A stretch of DNA of 57,529 nt from DASXUG01 sp964620425 (GCA_964620425.1 CAZUGV010000011.1:1-57529); one strand, 5' to 3'. Shown: positions 43,312-52,114, counted from the stretch's first letter. Notes: generated by a model not told the origin, from the letters alone. A program made the numbers and translations.

Positions 43312-44949
43312 ATGGCTAAGTTTGAAGCAAAGGCGGCACCACTAACACGAGTTTTTGAACTACTCAGGCTTGAAAAAAGCGATATATTTATTGTTGTCGC
43401 TCTCACGTTTGGTGCAGGGTTAATTTCTTTAGCTACTCCCATAGCTGTACAAACATTAGTTAATATAGTCGCAATGGGTGGCGTTGTTCAGCCATTAATC
43501 GTAGTTGGATTAATGCTCTTTGTCTTGTTGCTATTCTCTGGGGGCTTAAATCTTTTTGAAACTTATGTAGTGGAGCTAATGCAGCGCCGCTTATTTGTTC
43601 GCGCAGCATTGCAATCGGCTGAAACAGCACAGGCCATGCAAATCTCTGTACGAGATTCTGAAAATACGGTTGAACTCATGAACCGATTTTTTGATGTTAT
43701 CAACGTACAAAAATCCAGCTATCAGTTATTGACCAAGGGTCTAGCCGCAATTTTACAGGTGGTTGTGGGTAGTGTTGTGTTGATTTTTTATAGTGGATAC
43801 TTCGTTTTTGTTGTAGTTGTATTGATACTCATCGCTTGGGTTATTTTGAAAGTAGTGGGGCGTATTGCAATAGAAACAGCAATACAAGAGTCATACGCTA
43901 AATATGATATGGCCGCGTGGTTAGAAAGTATCGGTCGTAATTTAACCATGTTCAAATTTGGTAAGGGGCAATTGCATGCGATGCAAAATGCAGATTTACT
44001 TGCTAATCGTTATTTAGCATACCGCAAAAAACACTTTTCAGTTTTACTTAAGCAAAATGCATTGGCAGCCTTCGTTTATGCGGCGGCTGGTTCGTTGTTG
44101 TTAGGGTTTGGTGGCTTGCTGGTGATGCAAGGCCATATTAACTTGGGTCAATTTGTTGCAGCTGAGTTGATTATTTTTGGTGTGCTGTCTTCATTCTCAA
44201 CTTTTATTGGCAAATTGGAGTATTTATACGATATGTGCGCAAGCTTGGATAAGCTTGGTGTCATTCAGGATTTACCTATTGAGCGTTTAGGGGGCAATGA
44301 CTTAGGCGATGGTCAAGCCTGCTCCGTCGAAGCTAAACAATTAATTGTGCTGGGCTCAAATCATAAGTGTATGGTGAATCTGCGGGTGGAAAGTGGAAAA
44401 AGTTTAGGGATTTTAACCAACCCCAATAACGCCAAGTACTCCTTAGCGCAATTGTTGGTTGGTTTACGAAACCCAATTTCAGGTGTGGTGAATATCAATG
44501 AAATGGACATCAGGCAACTCAACCTCAAAGAGATGCGTGACCATATTGCCTATGTTGAGAATGTGGATACGATAGAGGAAAGCATTTTACTTAACCTGAC
44601 ACTCCAACAGCCAGATGCCAGTTTGCAAGCGGTTCAAGACGTTTTGAAAAAATTGGGATTGACTGATGCAATCAACGAATTACCTGACGGACTAGAAACA
44701 ATTTTGTTACCGTCAGGGGCTCCTCTAAGCAAAAAGCAAGCCAGAGTCTTGATGCTTGCGAGAGCTTTGTTAATGAAGCCTCGCTTAATTGTGGTTGATG
44801 GTTTGCTGGATGGCCTTTCCGTGGATGATTTCGAACGCGCTTTCCGAGCCTTGCAACCCAGTCAATCTGGATGGAGTTTGATTGTTGTAACCTCGCAACG
44901 TGAAATTGCTGAGCGTTTTGATGCGATATATGAATTGGACAAGGCATAA
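43312..44949 (+). CDS. ABC-exporter-like protein with degenerate nucleotide-binding domain
   Basis: 545 residues. The N-terminal half has about five or six transmembrane helices (20-55, 62-80, 142-180, 250-295) like type I ABC exporters such as HlyB or MsbA. The C-terminal half aligns to the nucleotide-binding domain along its length, but every key residue is changed. Walker A reads ILTNPNNAKYSL (367-378), with Tyr at the Lys position; the Q-loop has Glu (about 416); the signature is LSKKQ (472-476); Walker B is LIVVDGLLDG with Gly for the catalytic Glu (497); the H-loop has Ser (528). It probably cannot hydrolyse ATP. The next two genes encode an HlyD-like adaptor (TAATG overlap) and a TolC-like protein. 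Confidence 0.88.
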   Translation: MAKFEAKAAPLTRVFELLRLEKSDIFIVVALTFGAGLISLATPIAVQTLVNIVAMGGVVQPLIVVGLMLFVLLLFSGGLNLFETYVVELMQRRLFVRAALQSAETAQAMQISVRDSENTVELMNRFFDVINVQKSSYQLLTKGLAAILQVVVGSVVLIFYSGYFVFVVVVLILIAWVILKVVGRIAIETAIQESYAKYDMAAWLESIGRNLTMFKFGKGQLHAMQNADLLANRYLAYRKKHFSVLLKQNALAAFVYAAAGSLLLGFGGLLVMQGHINLGQFVAAELIIFGVLSSFSTFIGKLEYLYDMCASLDKLGVIQDLPIERLGGNDLGDGQACSVEAKQLIVLGSNHKCMVNLRVESGKSLGILTNPNNAKYSLAQLLVGLRNPISGVVNINEMDIRQLNLKEMRDHIAYVENVDTIEESILLNLTLQQPDASLQAVQDVLKKLGLTDAINELPDGLETILLPSGAPLSKKQARVLMLARALLMKPRLIVVDGLLDGLSVDDFERAFRALQPSQSGWSLIVVTSQREIAERFDAIYELDKA

Positions 44950-46241
44950 TGTTAAATCACGCTTATGATTCAGAACTGTCAGCAAGAACCCCAGCGTTTG
45001 TAAAGCGTTTGGCCACCATCATGTTCTGGCTTTTTTTTGTTTTACCCATTTTTATGCTGTTTTTACCTTGGTTGCAAAATGTGACTAGCAAAGGCATGGT
45101 AACAGCTTTCAGCCCTACAGAGCGTCGTCAAACTGTAGATGCTCCTATCAGTGGCGTTATCAGCAAATGGAATGTACAAGAGGGTACACGTGTCAAAAAA
45201 GGTGATGTGTTATTGGAGATGACGGATATAGACCCGCAATTTCATAACCGCCTAGATGAGCAGTTAACCGCCACAGTAAGTAAGTTAAAAGCCAAAGAAG
45301 ATGAGCTTAAGTCGTATCAATTGCAACTGCAAAGCTATCAAACGGTGCGCGATGCGAAAGTGGGTTCTGCAAACTTTAAGCGTGATATGGCGCATCAAAA
45401 AGTGCTATCAGCCACTGAAACAATTCACGCGGCAGAAGCGAATGTGGAGGTCACTAATCTGCAACTTGCCCGCATGCAGCGTTTGCTAGCGGATGGCTTG
45501 GTTAGTAAGCGTGATGTAGAAGTGGCGGAGCGTGATAATATTGTTGCCAATCGTAGCTTAAATAGTGTTAAAGCGCAGCTTGATTCCGCCAAGGCTGAGG
45601 AGCGTTCTGCTAATATTGAAATTGCACAGATTCGTGCCGATGCACAAACTTCGATGGATTCTGCGAGTGCGCAAACCAATAAAATTCGTGGGGAAATTGC
45701 GGATACTCAAAACAGTCTATTAAGTGCTCAGGTCAATATTTCTCGTCAGCAATCTCAGCGTGTATTGGCACCACGCGATGGTACGGTGTTTCGTCTGCCA
45801 GTTAATTCGCAATCTCAAATTATTTCACGTGGACAAGCATTATTGGTGATTGTGCCAGAGAATAATCAGCGAGCAGTTGAGCTTTACGTCGATGGACGCG
45901 ACGCGCCGTTAATCGTTAAAGATAGCGAGGTGCGCCTGCAATTTGAAGGTTGGCCTGCTGTACAAGTTTCTGGTTGGCCTCAAGTGGCGATTGGTACCTT
46001 TGTTGGTAAAGTTGCCTTTGTTGATGCGACAGATGATGGTAAAGGTGATTTTCGTGTGATGGTGTTGCCGGACGAATCCAAACAAAAATGGCCAGATGAA
46101 CGATTTCTAAGGCAAGGTACATCAGTTCAAGGCTGGATTTTGCTTGAGCAGGTTAGCGTTGGGTATGAGATATGGCGTTTGCTCAATGGCTTTCCTCCAA
46201 GGTTGCCAGCGTCGCCTGATTCTGGGGCTAGCAGTAAATGA
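44949..46241 (+). CDS. HlyD-family membrane fusion protein
   Basis: A periplasmic adaptor of 430 residues. One N-terminal transmembrane helix (about 22-42) is followed by a barrel-sandwich (lipoyl-like) half VDAPISGVISKWNVQEGTRVKKGD (in pieces, about 62-86), a long coiled coil (about 95-275, rich in Ala, Gln and Glu), the second half APRDGTVFRLPV (about 277-288) and a beta-barrel part. Its start overlaps the stop of the degenerate ABC gene and its end overlaps the TolC-like start by four bases, so the three are translationally coupled. The C-terminal tail is Pro/Ser-rich. Confidence 0.9.
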   Translation: MLNHAYDSELSARTPAFVKRLATIMFWLFFVLPIFMLFLPWLQNVTSKGMVTAFSPTERRQTVDAPISGVISKWNVQEGTRVKKGDVLLEMTDIDPQFHNRLDEQLTATVSKLKAKEDELKSYQLQLQSYQTVRDAKVGSANFKRDMAHQKVLSATETIHAAEANVEVTNLQLARMQRLLADGLVSKRDVEVAERDNIVANRSLNSVKAQLDSAKAEERSANIEIAQIRADAQTSMDSASAQTNKIRGEIADTQNSLLSAQVNISRQQSQRVLAPRDGTVFRLPVNSQSQIISRGQALLVIVPENNQRAVELYVDGRDAPLIVKDSEVRLQFEGWPAVQVSGWPQVAIGTFVGKVAFVDATDDGKGDFRVMVLPDESKQKWPDERFLRQGTSVQGWILLEQVSVGYEIWRLLNGFPPRLPASPDSGASSK

Positions 46242-48022
46242 GGGCTTTGCTTTCGCTGTTTTTGGTAGGAGTGCTTTTTTCGCTTCCCTTACGTGGAGCT
46301 GAAGTGGTGCAATCTGAAGATAAACCCATCTCCAAACCAACCAAGAAACCAAATTCAGATGCTACAGGCAAACCAACTGCTAAACAACGTCTGCAGATGG
46401 AGGAGGGGTTAACGCTTGAGGAATACAGCCTGCCAGTCACAACGCTTGATGAGGTGTTGCAGAAACAAAAAAATGATAAACCAGCGCTTCAATATAATTT
46501 GGAAACCATTTTAAAAGAAACAAATGCAGAGCGAGGTGCAGTGCATAGTGTGCAGCGCAGTATTGCAGAAATACGCGCTAGCGCACTCAAAAACAACCTT
46601 TCCCTTAAGATTGCCCAAGCGGATCCGCGTATTGCTGAAACGCGTGTGAGTGAAGAGCGGGCGAAGTTTGATAATATTATTTATGCCAATTTAAAGTATG
46701 GTCAAAAAGATTTGCCAAACACTAGCGATGACCTCGTTGCTTTTTCCTCCAATAACGCTTTGCTGGATAAACAAAGTGTCAAGCTGACCACCTTAAATCA
46801 GCAGACAAATATTTTGGATGCGGAGGTCGGTGTCGCCGTTCCGTTGCGCACAGGGGGTACTATTCAGCTGAGTACGCCTCTTGATAATGTCAATAAAGCC
46901 AATCCCTTTGGTTCTAATCAATATCAAAGTGGATTGCGGTTTTCTGTAAGTCAGCCGCTATTGCGTAATGCGGGCACAGCCGTGAATGAGGCTAGCATCG
47001 AGATTGCCAAATTTGACCAGCAGGCTGTTGAGGCACGTGCAAGATTGCAATCTATACGCGTATTAGCAATGATAGATAAAGCATACTGGGAACTTAACCA
47101 AGCATGGACAGAGTTGGATATTCGTCGCCAGCAGCATGAGTTAGCAAGCCAAAACTTAGCGATGGTGCAACTGCGCGTTAAAGAAGGGCTGAGTGCAGCG
47201 ATTGAGCTGAATCGAGCACAGTTTGGTGTTACAGATCGTTTAGAGCAAGTGATTATTGCCAGTACCAGGCTCAAGCTTGCGCAGCGACAACTTAAGTTTT
47301 TATTGAATGATACAGCTTACCCAATAGATAGTGATGTCGGTTTTTCACCATCGACACCGCCCACTTTATTGCGTTATCAATTTGATCGCGAAAAACTGCT
47401 CAGCCAGGCTACCAGTAATCGTTTAGAGTTATTAGAGATTGAACTCAGATTAGCGCAAGATGCCACACAAATTGATTTTTTAGAGAATCAAACCCTGCCA
47501 TTATTCACGCTTGATTATAGTTATGGTGCACTTTCAAATACGGCAGGCAGTTTTGGTGGTGCATACGGCAGTATTTTGAATGGCGAGTTTAACGATTGGT
47601 ATGTCGGCTTTAAGTTTGAAATGCCCGTCACTAATGAAGCGCGTAAAGCTAGGTTAAGTCGCGCCGTGGCGCAACGCCTGCAACGGCTCTCCACCAAAAC
47701 CTTGCAAGAGTTAACCGTAAAGCGCGAAATCAATGATAGTTTAGATATTGTTGAGCAGCATTGGCAGCGCATTTTGGCTTCCCGACAACAAGTTGGCATT
47801 GCAGGCATGAATTATGATGCCGAGCTTAAACAGTTTAAAGAAGGCTTGCGCACAATGACAGAGGTGCTGGAGATGCTCACTCGCCTAGGTGATTCGCAAT
47901 TGAAAGAGATTCGTGCAATTACTGACTATCAGATTGCACTGATTGATTTGTCTTTTGCCACAGGCACCTTGCTTGGTTACACCAATGTAAGTTTCGAGCA
48001 AAACAACTCAAGACCACAATAG
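46238..48022 (+). CDS. TolC-family outer membrane efflux protein
   Basis: 594 residues, longer than TolC by an N-terminal extension. After a signal peptide (cut near LRG-AE) there is a polar linker of about 70 residues rich in Lys and Pro, then an OEP-type barrel/coiled-coil protein. Two helical repeat halves are recognisable (about 105-330 and 370-590), with LNQAWTELDIRRQQHELA and ALIDLSFATGTLLGY near the end. It likely forms the outer-membrane duct for the HlyD-like and ABC-like partners. No substrate or processing gene is adjacent. Confidence 0.88.
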   Translation: MRALLSLFLVGVLFSLPLRGAEVVQSEDKPISKPTKKPNSDATGKPTAKQRLQMEEGLTLEEYSLPVTTLDEVLQKQKNDKPALQYNLETILKETNAERGAVHSVQRSIAEIRASALKNNLSLKIAQADPRIAETRVSEERAKFDNIIYANLKYGQKDLPNTSDDLVAFSSNNALLDKQSVKLTTLNQQTNILDAEVGVAVPLRTGGTIQLSTPLDNVNKANPFGSNQYQSGLRFSVSQPLLRNAGTAVNEASIEIAKFDQQAVEARARLQSIRVLAMIDKAYWELNQAWTELDIRRQQHELASQNLAMVQLRVKEGLSAAIELNRAQFGVTDRLEQVIIASTRLKLAQRQLKFLLNDTAYPIDSDVGFSPSTPPTLLRYQFDREKLLSQATSNRLELLEIELRLAQDATQIDFLENQTLPLFTLDYSYGALSNTAGSFGGAYGSILNGEFNDWYVGFKFEMPVTNEARKARLSRAVAQRLQRLSTKTLQELTVKREINDSLDIVEQHWQRILASRQQVGIAGMNYDAELKQFKEGLRTMTEVLEMLTRLGDSQLKEIRAITDYQIALIDLSFATGTLLGYTNVSFEQNNSRPQ

Positions 48023-48072
48023 ACTACTAACTCATTTATAATATTTTTTTGAAAATACATTAAGCTAATAAT

Positions 48073-49497
48073 ATGAAATATATCAGCACTCGTGGGCAAT
48101 CCCCTGCATTAAGTTTCAGTGAAATTCTATTAGGCGGATTAGCACCAGATGGCGGACTTTATCTGCCTGAAACCTACCCTCAATTTAGCGATGCGGATTT
48201 AAACGCGATGCGCACGATGAATTATCGTGATTTGGCATTCGCCATTTTGTCGCGCTTGGTGGATGACATCCCTGCTGTTGATTTGAAAGCGATTATCGAC
48301 AAAACCTACACTGCTGAGGTGTACAGTTTTACCCGCGCTGGACAAAATGCAGAAGACATCACACCCACGCTCAAGCTGGAAGATAACCTCTATTTGTTGA
48401 GCCTCTCAAATGGCCCAACACTCGCCTTTAAAGACATGGCGATGCAGTTGTTAGGTAACTTGTTTGAATATGTGCTGGCTAAAAAAGGCGAAACCACCAA
48501 TATTTTGGGCGCAACTTCGGGCGATACTGGCAGTGCGGCTGAATACGCCATGCGTGGCAAAAAAGGTGTACGCGTGTTCATGCTTTCTCCGCACCAAAAA
48601 ATGAGTCGCTTTCAAACCGCGCAAATGTTTAGTTTGCAAGATGACAACATTTTTAATATAGCTGTCAAAGGCGTGTTTGATGATGCGCAGGATATGGTCA
48701 AAGCCGTCTCGAACGACCATGCATTTAAGGCGCAATACAAAATCGGTGCGGTCAATTCTATTAACTGGGGTCGCATCGTTGCGCAAGTTGTGTATTACTT
48801 CAAAGGGTATTTAGCTGTCACGCAAAGCAACACACAAAAAGTCAGTTTTACCGTGCCTAGCGGCAACTTTGGCAACGTCTGCGCAGGCCATATCGCCCGT
48901 ATGATGGGTTTACCGATTGATAAACTCGTCGTCGCCACCAACGAAAATGATGTGCTGGACGAGTTCTTTAAAACTGGCGTGTATAAACCACGTGGTTCAG
49001 CGAACACCTATCATACTTCCAGTCCATCAATGGACATCAGCAAAGCCTCCAACTTCGAGCGCTTTGTGTATGACTTAGTCGGTAAAGACGGCGCCAAAGT
49101 CCGTGAGTTATGGGGAAGTGTAGATAAAGGTGGCGCGTTTGATTTAACAGCCTTCATGCCACAAGTCAGCGCTCAATTTGGCTTTGTATCAGGCAGCAGC
49201 AACCACACCAACCGCATGGAAACCATCCGCCAAACCAAAGAAAAATACGGCGTGGTGATTGATACACATACTGCCGATGGCTTAAAAGTAGCTCAAGAGT
49301 TGCGTGATGCTAAAACGCCGATGGTGGTTTTAGAAACCGCCTTACCAGCCAAGTTTGAAGATGCTTTGGTGGAAGCCTTAGGCGAAGTACCACCAAGACC
49401 TGCTAGCCTGAATGGCATTGAAGATTTACCGCAAAAATTTGCGGTGATGGATGTGAGTGTGGATGAGATTAAGCAGTTTATTGTGGTAAACACATAG
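48073..49497 (+). CDS. thrC: Threonine synthase
   Basis: Converts phosphohomoserine to threonine with PLP; cytoplasmic. 474 residues, the length of the long ThrC type shared by proteobacteria and yeast. The N-terminus MKYISTRGQSPALSF, the PLP lysine in NGPTLAFKDMAMQLLG (about 118) and GATSGDTGSAAEYA are diagnostic. It begins 50 bp after the TolC-like gene with no evident own promoter. Its stop is 6 bp from the stop of the convergent CoiA-like gene. Confidence 0.96.
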   Translation: MKYISTRGQSPALSFSEILLGGLAPDGGLYLPETYPQFSDADLNAMRTMNYRDLAFAILSRLVDDIPAVDLKAIIDKTYTAEVYSFTRAGQNAEDITPTLKLEDNLYLLSLSNGPTLAFKDMAMQLLGNLFEYVLAKKGETTNILGATSGDTGSAAEYAMRGKKGVRVFMLSPHQKMSRFQTAQMFSLQDDNIFNIAVKGVFDDAQDMVKAVSNDHAFKAQYKIGAVNSINWGRIVAQVVYYFKGYLAVTQSNTQKVSFTVPSGNFGNVCAGHIARMMGLPIDKLVVATNENDVLDEFFKTGVYKPRGSANTYHTSSPSMDISKASNFERFVYDLVGKDGAKVRELWGSVDKGGAFDLTAFMPQVSAQFGFVSGSSNHTNRMETIRQTKEKYGVVIDTHTADGLKVAQELRDAKTPMVVLETALPAKFEDALVEALGEVPPRPASLNGIEDLPQKFAVMDVSVDEIKQFIVVNT

Positions 49498-49503
49498 AGT
49501 TGA

Positions 49504-50985
49504 TTAACGTGAAGTGTTTTTTATTATGAATTTCGCTTCAATAAAGAACATTATGACATTATCTTTATCTTCTAATCTACCAGAGGCATAAAGGCTAGCT
49601 ATTTCATCAATTGATTTATTTCTTGCTGATGGAAACAAAGTGGCAATATTATTCCAATCCAATTTGCCATATTTGCGTTGATATTTTTGTGCAACTAAGT
49701 TTGTGTGTTTGCTGTAAGGCCAGTCACTAGCCCATTTAAATCGGTCTAGTTGGATTGTTTTGGAGTTTAGAGGTGGTTGAATGTTCCAAGCGATAAGCTC
49801 ATGTAGGTTATTTGCTATTATTTCAAACTGTTGCTTTCCAGTATGCTTAAGTATACCTATTTCACATAAGTTGGATAAAAACTGCCACAAAGCAACTTTT
49901 TCTGAATTGGTAAATTTTTCAACAACTTTAAATCTAAGTTTAATCCAATCAAGCACTTCAGCTTGATTAAATGATTTATCTTTATTGCGGTGGATAAATT
50001 GTGCAAAAATAGCCAGTTGCCATATTTTTCGGCCTTCCTCAAAAGAGTCTTCACCATTGACTTTTTTATTTAAAAACCACGGTGTCATTTGCTCTTCGAT
50101 TTTTAAATATTTAAGTATTTTTTCTAGCTTTTGCCTAGAATTTAGCATCTTAAATTTTTTTGCTCGTTCCTCTTCTTTTTGCTTTCTCTCTAGTACAATT
50201 TTTTCTTGTTTTTCTCTCTCTGCATCACGAGCCTGCAATCTCCTTAAGTCAAAAAATCTATGCAAATCAGCATCTTTTTTAGCACGCGCTAAAGTCGGCT
50301 CTAAAGATTCATGCAATGAATTTATTGCAGTATTGTCTTGTGGATGAAATAACCATTTTGTTCCTTCAAATGGCTCAAACAGTATTTTGGAAAGAACATT
50401 AAAATCAAAAGATATAAATTTTGATAGGTCTATCTGAATCGCTGGTAATCCAAGCTCATGGATTTTTTTGATTTTTTGTTCATCAACTGGATTTGTAACA
50501 GCGATTTCGATAATAAACTCAATACCGTTTACGTTAGTGGCTCTTATGTCAGGTTTTATTCTGATTTCAGAATTTATGTCTGTGACATATTTTTCTAGCC
50601 ATACGTTATTGAACTCCATTAGACCTTCTGAATGAAGACGTTTAGAGCGTATATGGATATAGTTTAGTGCATCTATCTTACTGACTGATACTAGCCTTTC
50701 AGGTATATATAACTTTCTGTGCTGCTCAATTAATTGCTTTGCGGCATGATGTATCGCTGTCTCTATTGCATATGTGCAATTGTAATTATTAGCATGAGCA
50801 AAATATGGCCTTACTTTATACTGAGTGTCTTTCTTGTTGGCTTTTGCAGTTAATGGAGCTTTACATTCTGAGCAAATGCAACCACATGCGGCACCATTGT
50901 CGACTTGTGATGGCTCGAACATTTTGCCATCTTTAAAACCGAAGGGAATTAAGAGACTATTTATTTTGGCTTGATTTTTTAACAT
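49504..50985 (-). CDS. CoiA-like protein with putative nuclease domain
   Basis: A 493-residue protein at the edge of the mobile island. The N-terminus has a zinc-type cluster (C34, C36, C38, C41) followed by RPYFAH and NNYNC (C70) and conserved HH, the layout of CoiA competence-like proteins. A PD-(D/E)xK-like nuclease core may follow: RIKPDIRA, then FIIEIAVTN, about residues 135-160, though the last Lys is not evident. The middle (about 235-290) is a charged coiled coil. AT-rich codon use contrasts with flanking core genes. CoiA-like proteins are widespread in islands, perhaps in DNA processing or defence; the role here is unknown. Confidence 0.65.
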   Translation of the reverse strand: MLKNQAKINSLLIPFGFKDGKMFEPSQVDNGAACGCICSECKAPLTAKANKKDTQYKVRPYFAHANNYNCTYAIETAIHHAAKQLIEQHRKLYIPERLVSVSKIDALNYIHIRSKRLHSEGLMEFNNVWLEKYVTDINSEIRIKPDIRATNVNGIEFIIEIAVTNPVDEQKIKKIHELGLPAIQIDLSKFISFDFNVLSKILFEPFEGTKWLFHPQDNTAINSLHESLEPTLARAKKDADLHRFFDLRRLQARDAEREKQEKIVLERKQKEEERAKKFKMLNSRQKLEKILKYLKIEEQMTPWFLNKKVNGEDSFEEGRKIWQLAIFAQFIHRNKDKSFNQAEVLDWIKLRFKVVEKFTNSEKVALWQFLSNLCEIGILKHTGKQQFEIIANNLHELIAWNIQPPLNSKTIQLDRFKWASDWPYSKHTNLVAQKYQRKYGKLDWNNIATLFPSARNKSIDEIASLYASGRLEDKDNVIMFFIEAKFIIKNTSR

Positions 50986-51017
50986 GGCTTGATTGGAATG
51001 CTACTAGCAATGGTTAT

Positions 51018-51207
51018 CTAACGAATAACATGTAGTAATGTTGACAGGTTGGCAATTACACTGAGTGTATGCGCTATTTCTGAGCCATCGCCTTCTTCTA
51101 ACTCAATGTTTAAATAATCTACGTTGTCTGCTTCGGTTTTAATATATTCCGCCATGTCAAATTATGGCAAGCAGTTGATGTCAATTTTTTTGCGCTTTTT
51201 TAGCCAT
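51018..51207 (-). pseudogene. Addiction-module antidote remnant
   Basis: A start with AGGAGC and ATG at 51207 gives MAKKAQK, then a frameshift in an A run. In the next frame DINCLP is followed by a stop, then FDMAEYIKTEADNVDYL and LEEGDGSEIAHTLSVIA up to a stop at 51018. This resembles the N-terminal part of HigA-like addiction module antidote proteins (DxAEYLKTxED...LEEGD). The expected helix-turn-helix that follows is missing. Confidence 0.6.
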
Positions 51208-51313
51208 ATTGTAAGCTCCTGTAGGCTAGCAAGTCAGCGGTCATGTTCTGTAGAAACCGTAGCCCGCACTAACCTGTAGGGCGACAGTTGCGCTTGCGCA
51301 CTGCGCCTGATGA

Positions 51314-51428
51314 TTAAAAACTCGCTAAAAAGCGCCCATTTAAGGTGGCGGATAGATTGATATTCAGTGCCCGCGCTTGATTAAGTAGTTCACTATTGAT
51401 TCTTAAGTTTTTGGCTCGCTTGCATGAT
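51314..51428 (-). pseudogene. CcdA-like antitoxin remnant
   Basis: One frame reads KRAKNLRINSELLNQARAL then NINLSATL before diverging and stopping at 51314. This is the N-terminal ribbon-helix-helix half of a CcdA-type antitoxin. The only ATG nearby (51425-51427 region) is out of frame by one base, and the toxin-binding C-terminal half and a ccdB toxin gene are absent. Confidence 0.6.
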
Positions 51429-51463
51429 TTATCCCTTATTTCCTCAACCGCCTAACAAGCACC

Positions 51464-51733
51464 TTACCTATAACCATAGTGGTAGCGACAAGCTACTATT
51501 TGCAGTTCAGTCTCTGTTACTTGATACACCAGCCTATTCGTATCATCTATACGCCTTGACCAAAAGCCCGTTAAATCCCCCTTAAGGGCTTCGGGTTTGG
51601 CAATGCCTGTGAACGGCTCACGGGTGGTGGCTTCTATCAGTAAGTTAATGCGTTTGAGTGTTTTTTTATCTTGGGTTTGCCAGTAGGTATAGTCCGCCCA
51701 CGCATTGGGGGTAAAAACGATTAACCTTGCCAT
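51464..51733 (-). CDS. yoeB: YoeB-type toxin, ribosome-dependent mRNA interferase
   Basis: An 89-residue RelE-fold endoribonuclease. It begins IVFTPNAWADYTYWQTQDKKTLKRIN, with GIAKPEALKG, GFWSRRID, RLVYQV and CRYHYGY, including the family's key acid (Glu in KPEALKG), Arg (FWSRRI) and the His-Tyr pair near the C-terminus. It looks intact. Its ATG overlaps the antitoxin stop, so the two are coupled. It stabilises the island or acts in stress. Confidence 0.93.
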   Translation of the reverse strand: MARLIVFTPNAWADYTYWQTQDKKTLKRINLLIEATTREPFTGIAKPEALKGDLTGFWSRRIDDTNRLVYQVTETELQIVACRYHYGYR

Positions 51734-51987
51734 TAGTCTGTTACAAGCGCTTGCGGGGTAGCTTTACCAGCCTTTAATTGTGAGATTGATTCCGCTAGGT
51801 GGGTAGCATTTGCAGGGCTTTGTAATAGGTGTAATGTTTCCATGAGGCTGTTGTAATGGTCTAATGACATCACCACGGCATTAGCTGCATCACGGCGGTT
51901 AATAATGGTCACATCAGCATCATTCACCACTTGGTCTAACACTGTTTTAAGTGAGTTTCTTGCTTCGGAATAACTAACAACTTGCAT
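51733..51987 (-). CDS. yefM: YefM-type antitoxin (Phd/YefM family)
   Basis: Neutralises YoeB and represses its own promoter. 84 residues: SYSEARNSLKTVLDQVVND and VIINRRDAANAVVMSLDHYNSL are the Phd/YefM fold signature. It is directly upstream of yoeB with a one-base overlap (TAATG). Upstream lie four TGTNCA-type boxes at 12-bp pair spacing. Confidence 0.93.
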   Translation of the reverse strand: MQVVSYSEARNSLKTVLDQVVNDADVTIINRRDAANAVVMSLDHYNSLMETLHLLQSPANATHLAESISQLKAGKATPQALVTD

Positions 51988-52000
51988 AACACTGCCCTAT

Positions 52001-52060
52001 CTGTTCAATATATTGTGCAAGTATAACTAAGTTGTTTTAATTGTACAAATTATTGTTCAA
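52001..52060. promoter_or_regulatory. YefM operator with two box pairs
   Basis: Four palindrome cores: TGTTCA (52002-52007), TGTGCA (52014-52019), TGTACA (52042-52047, inside the perfect palindrome TTGTACAA) and TGTTCA (52054-52059). Each pair has a centre distance of 12 bp. The E. coli yefM operator has TGTACA cores 12 bp apart. The first pair ends next to the antitoxin start region. Confidence 0.7.
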
Positions 52061-52114
52061 TTCTGGAAAAGTTGAATAAAAATCCGCGCTGGTATTTTGG
52101 AATCAGGGGGTGGG

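Larger units (their letters stand above)
50986..51463. other. Intergenic region with decayed antitoxin genes
   Basis: A 478-bp stretch without an intact gene. It holds remnants of two antitoxin genes (51018-51207 and 51314-51428), both on the minus strand. Confidence 0.6.

Noticed and set aside
49497..51020. A partial copy of the tRNA-Leu 3' end marking the far end of the island
   Set aside because: I looked for the GAGACTCGAAC-type segment in this region and did not see it; the far boundary stays undefined.
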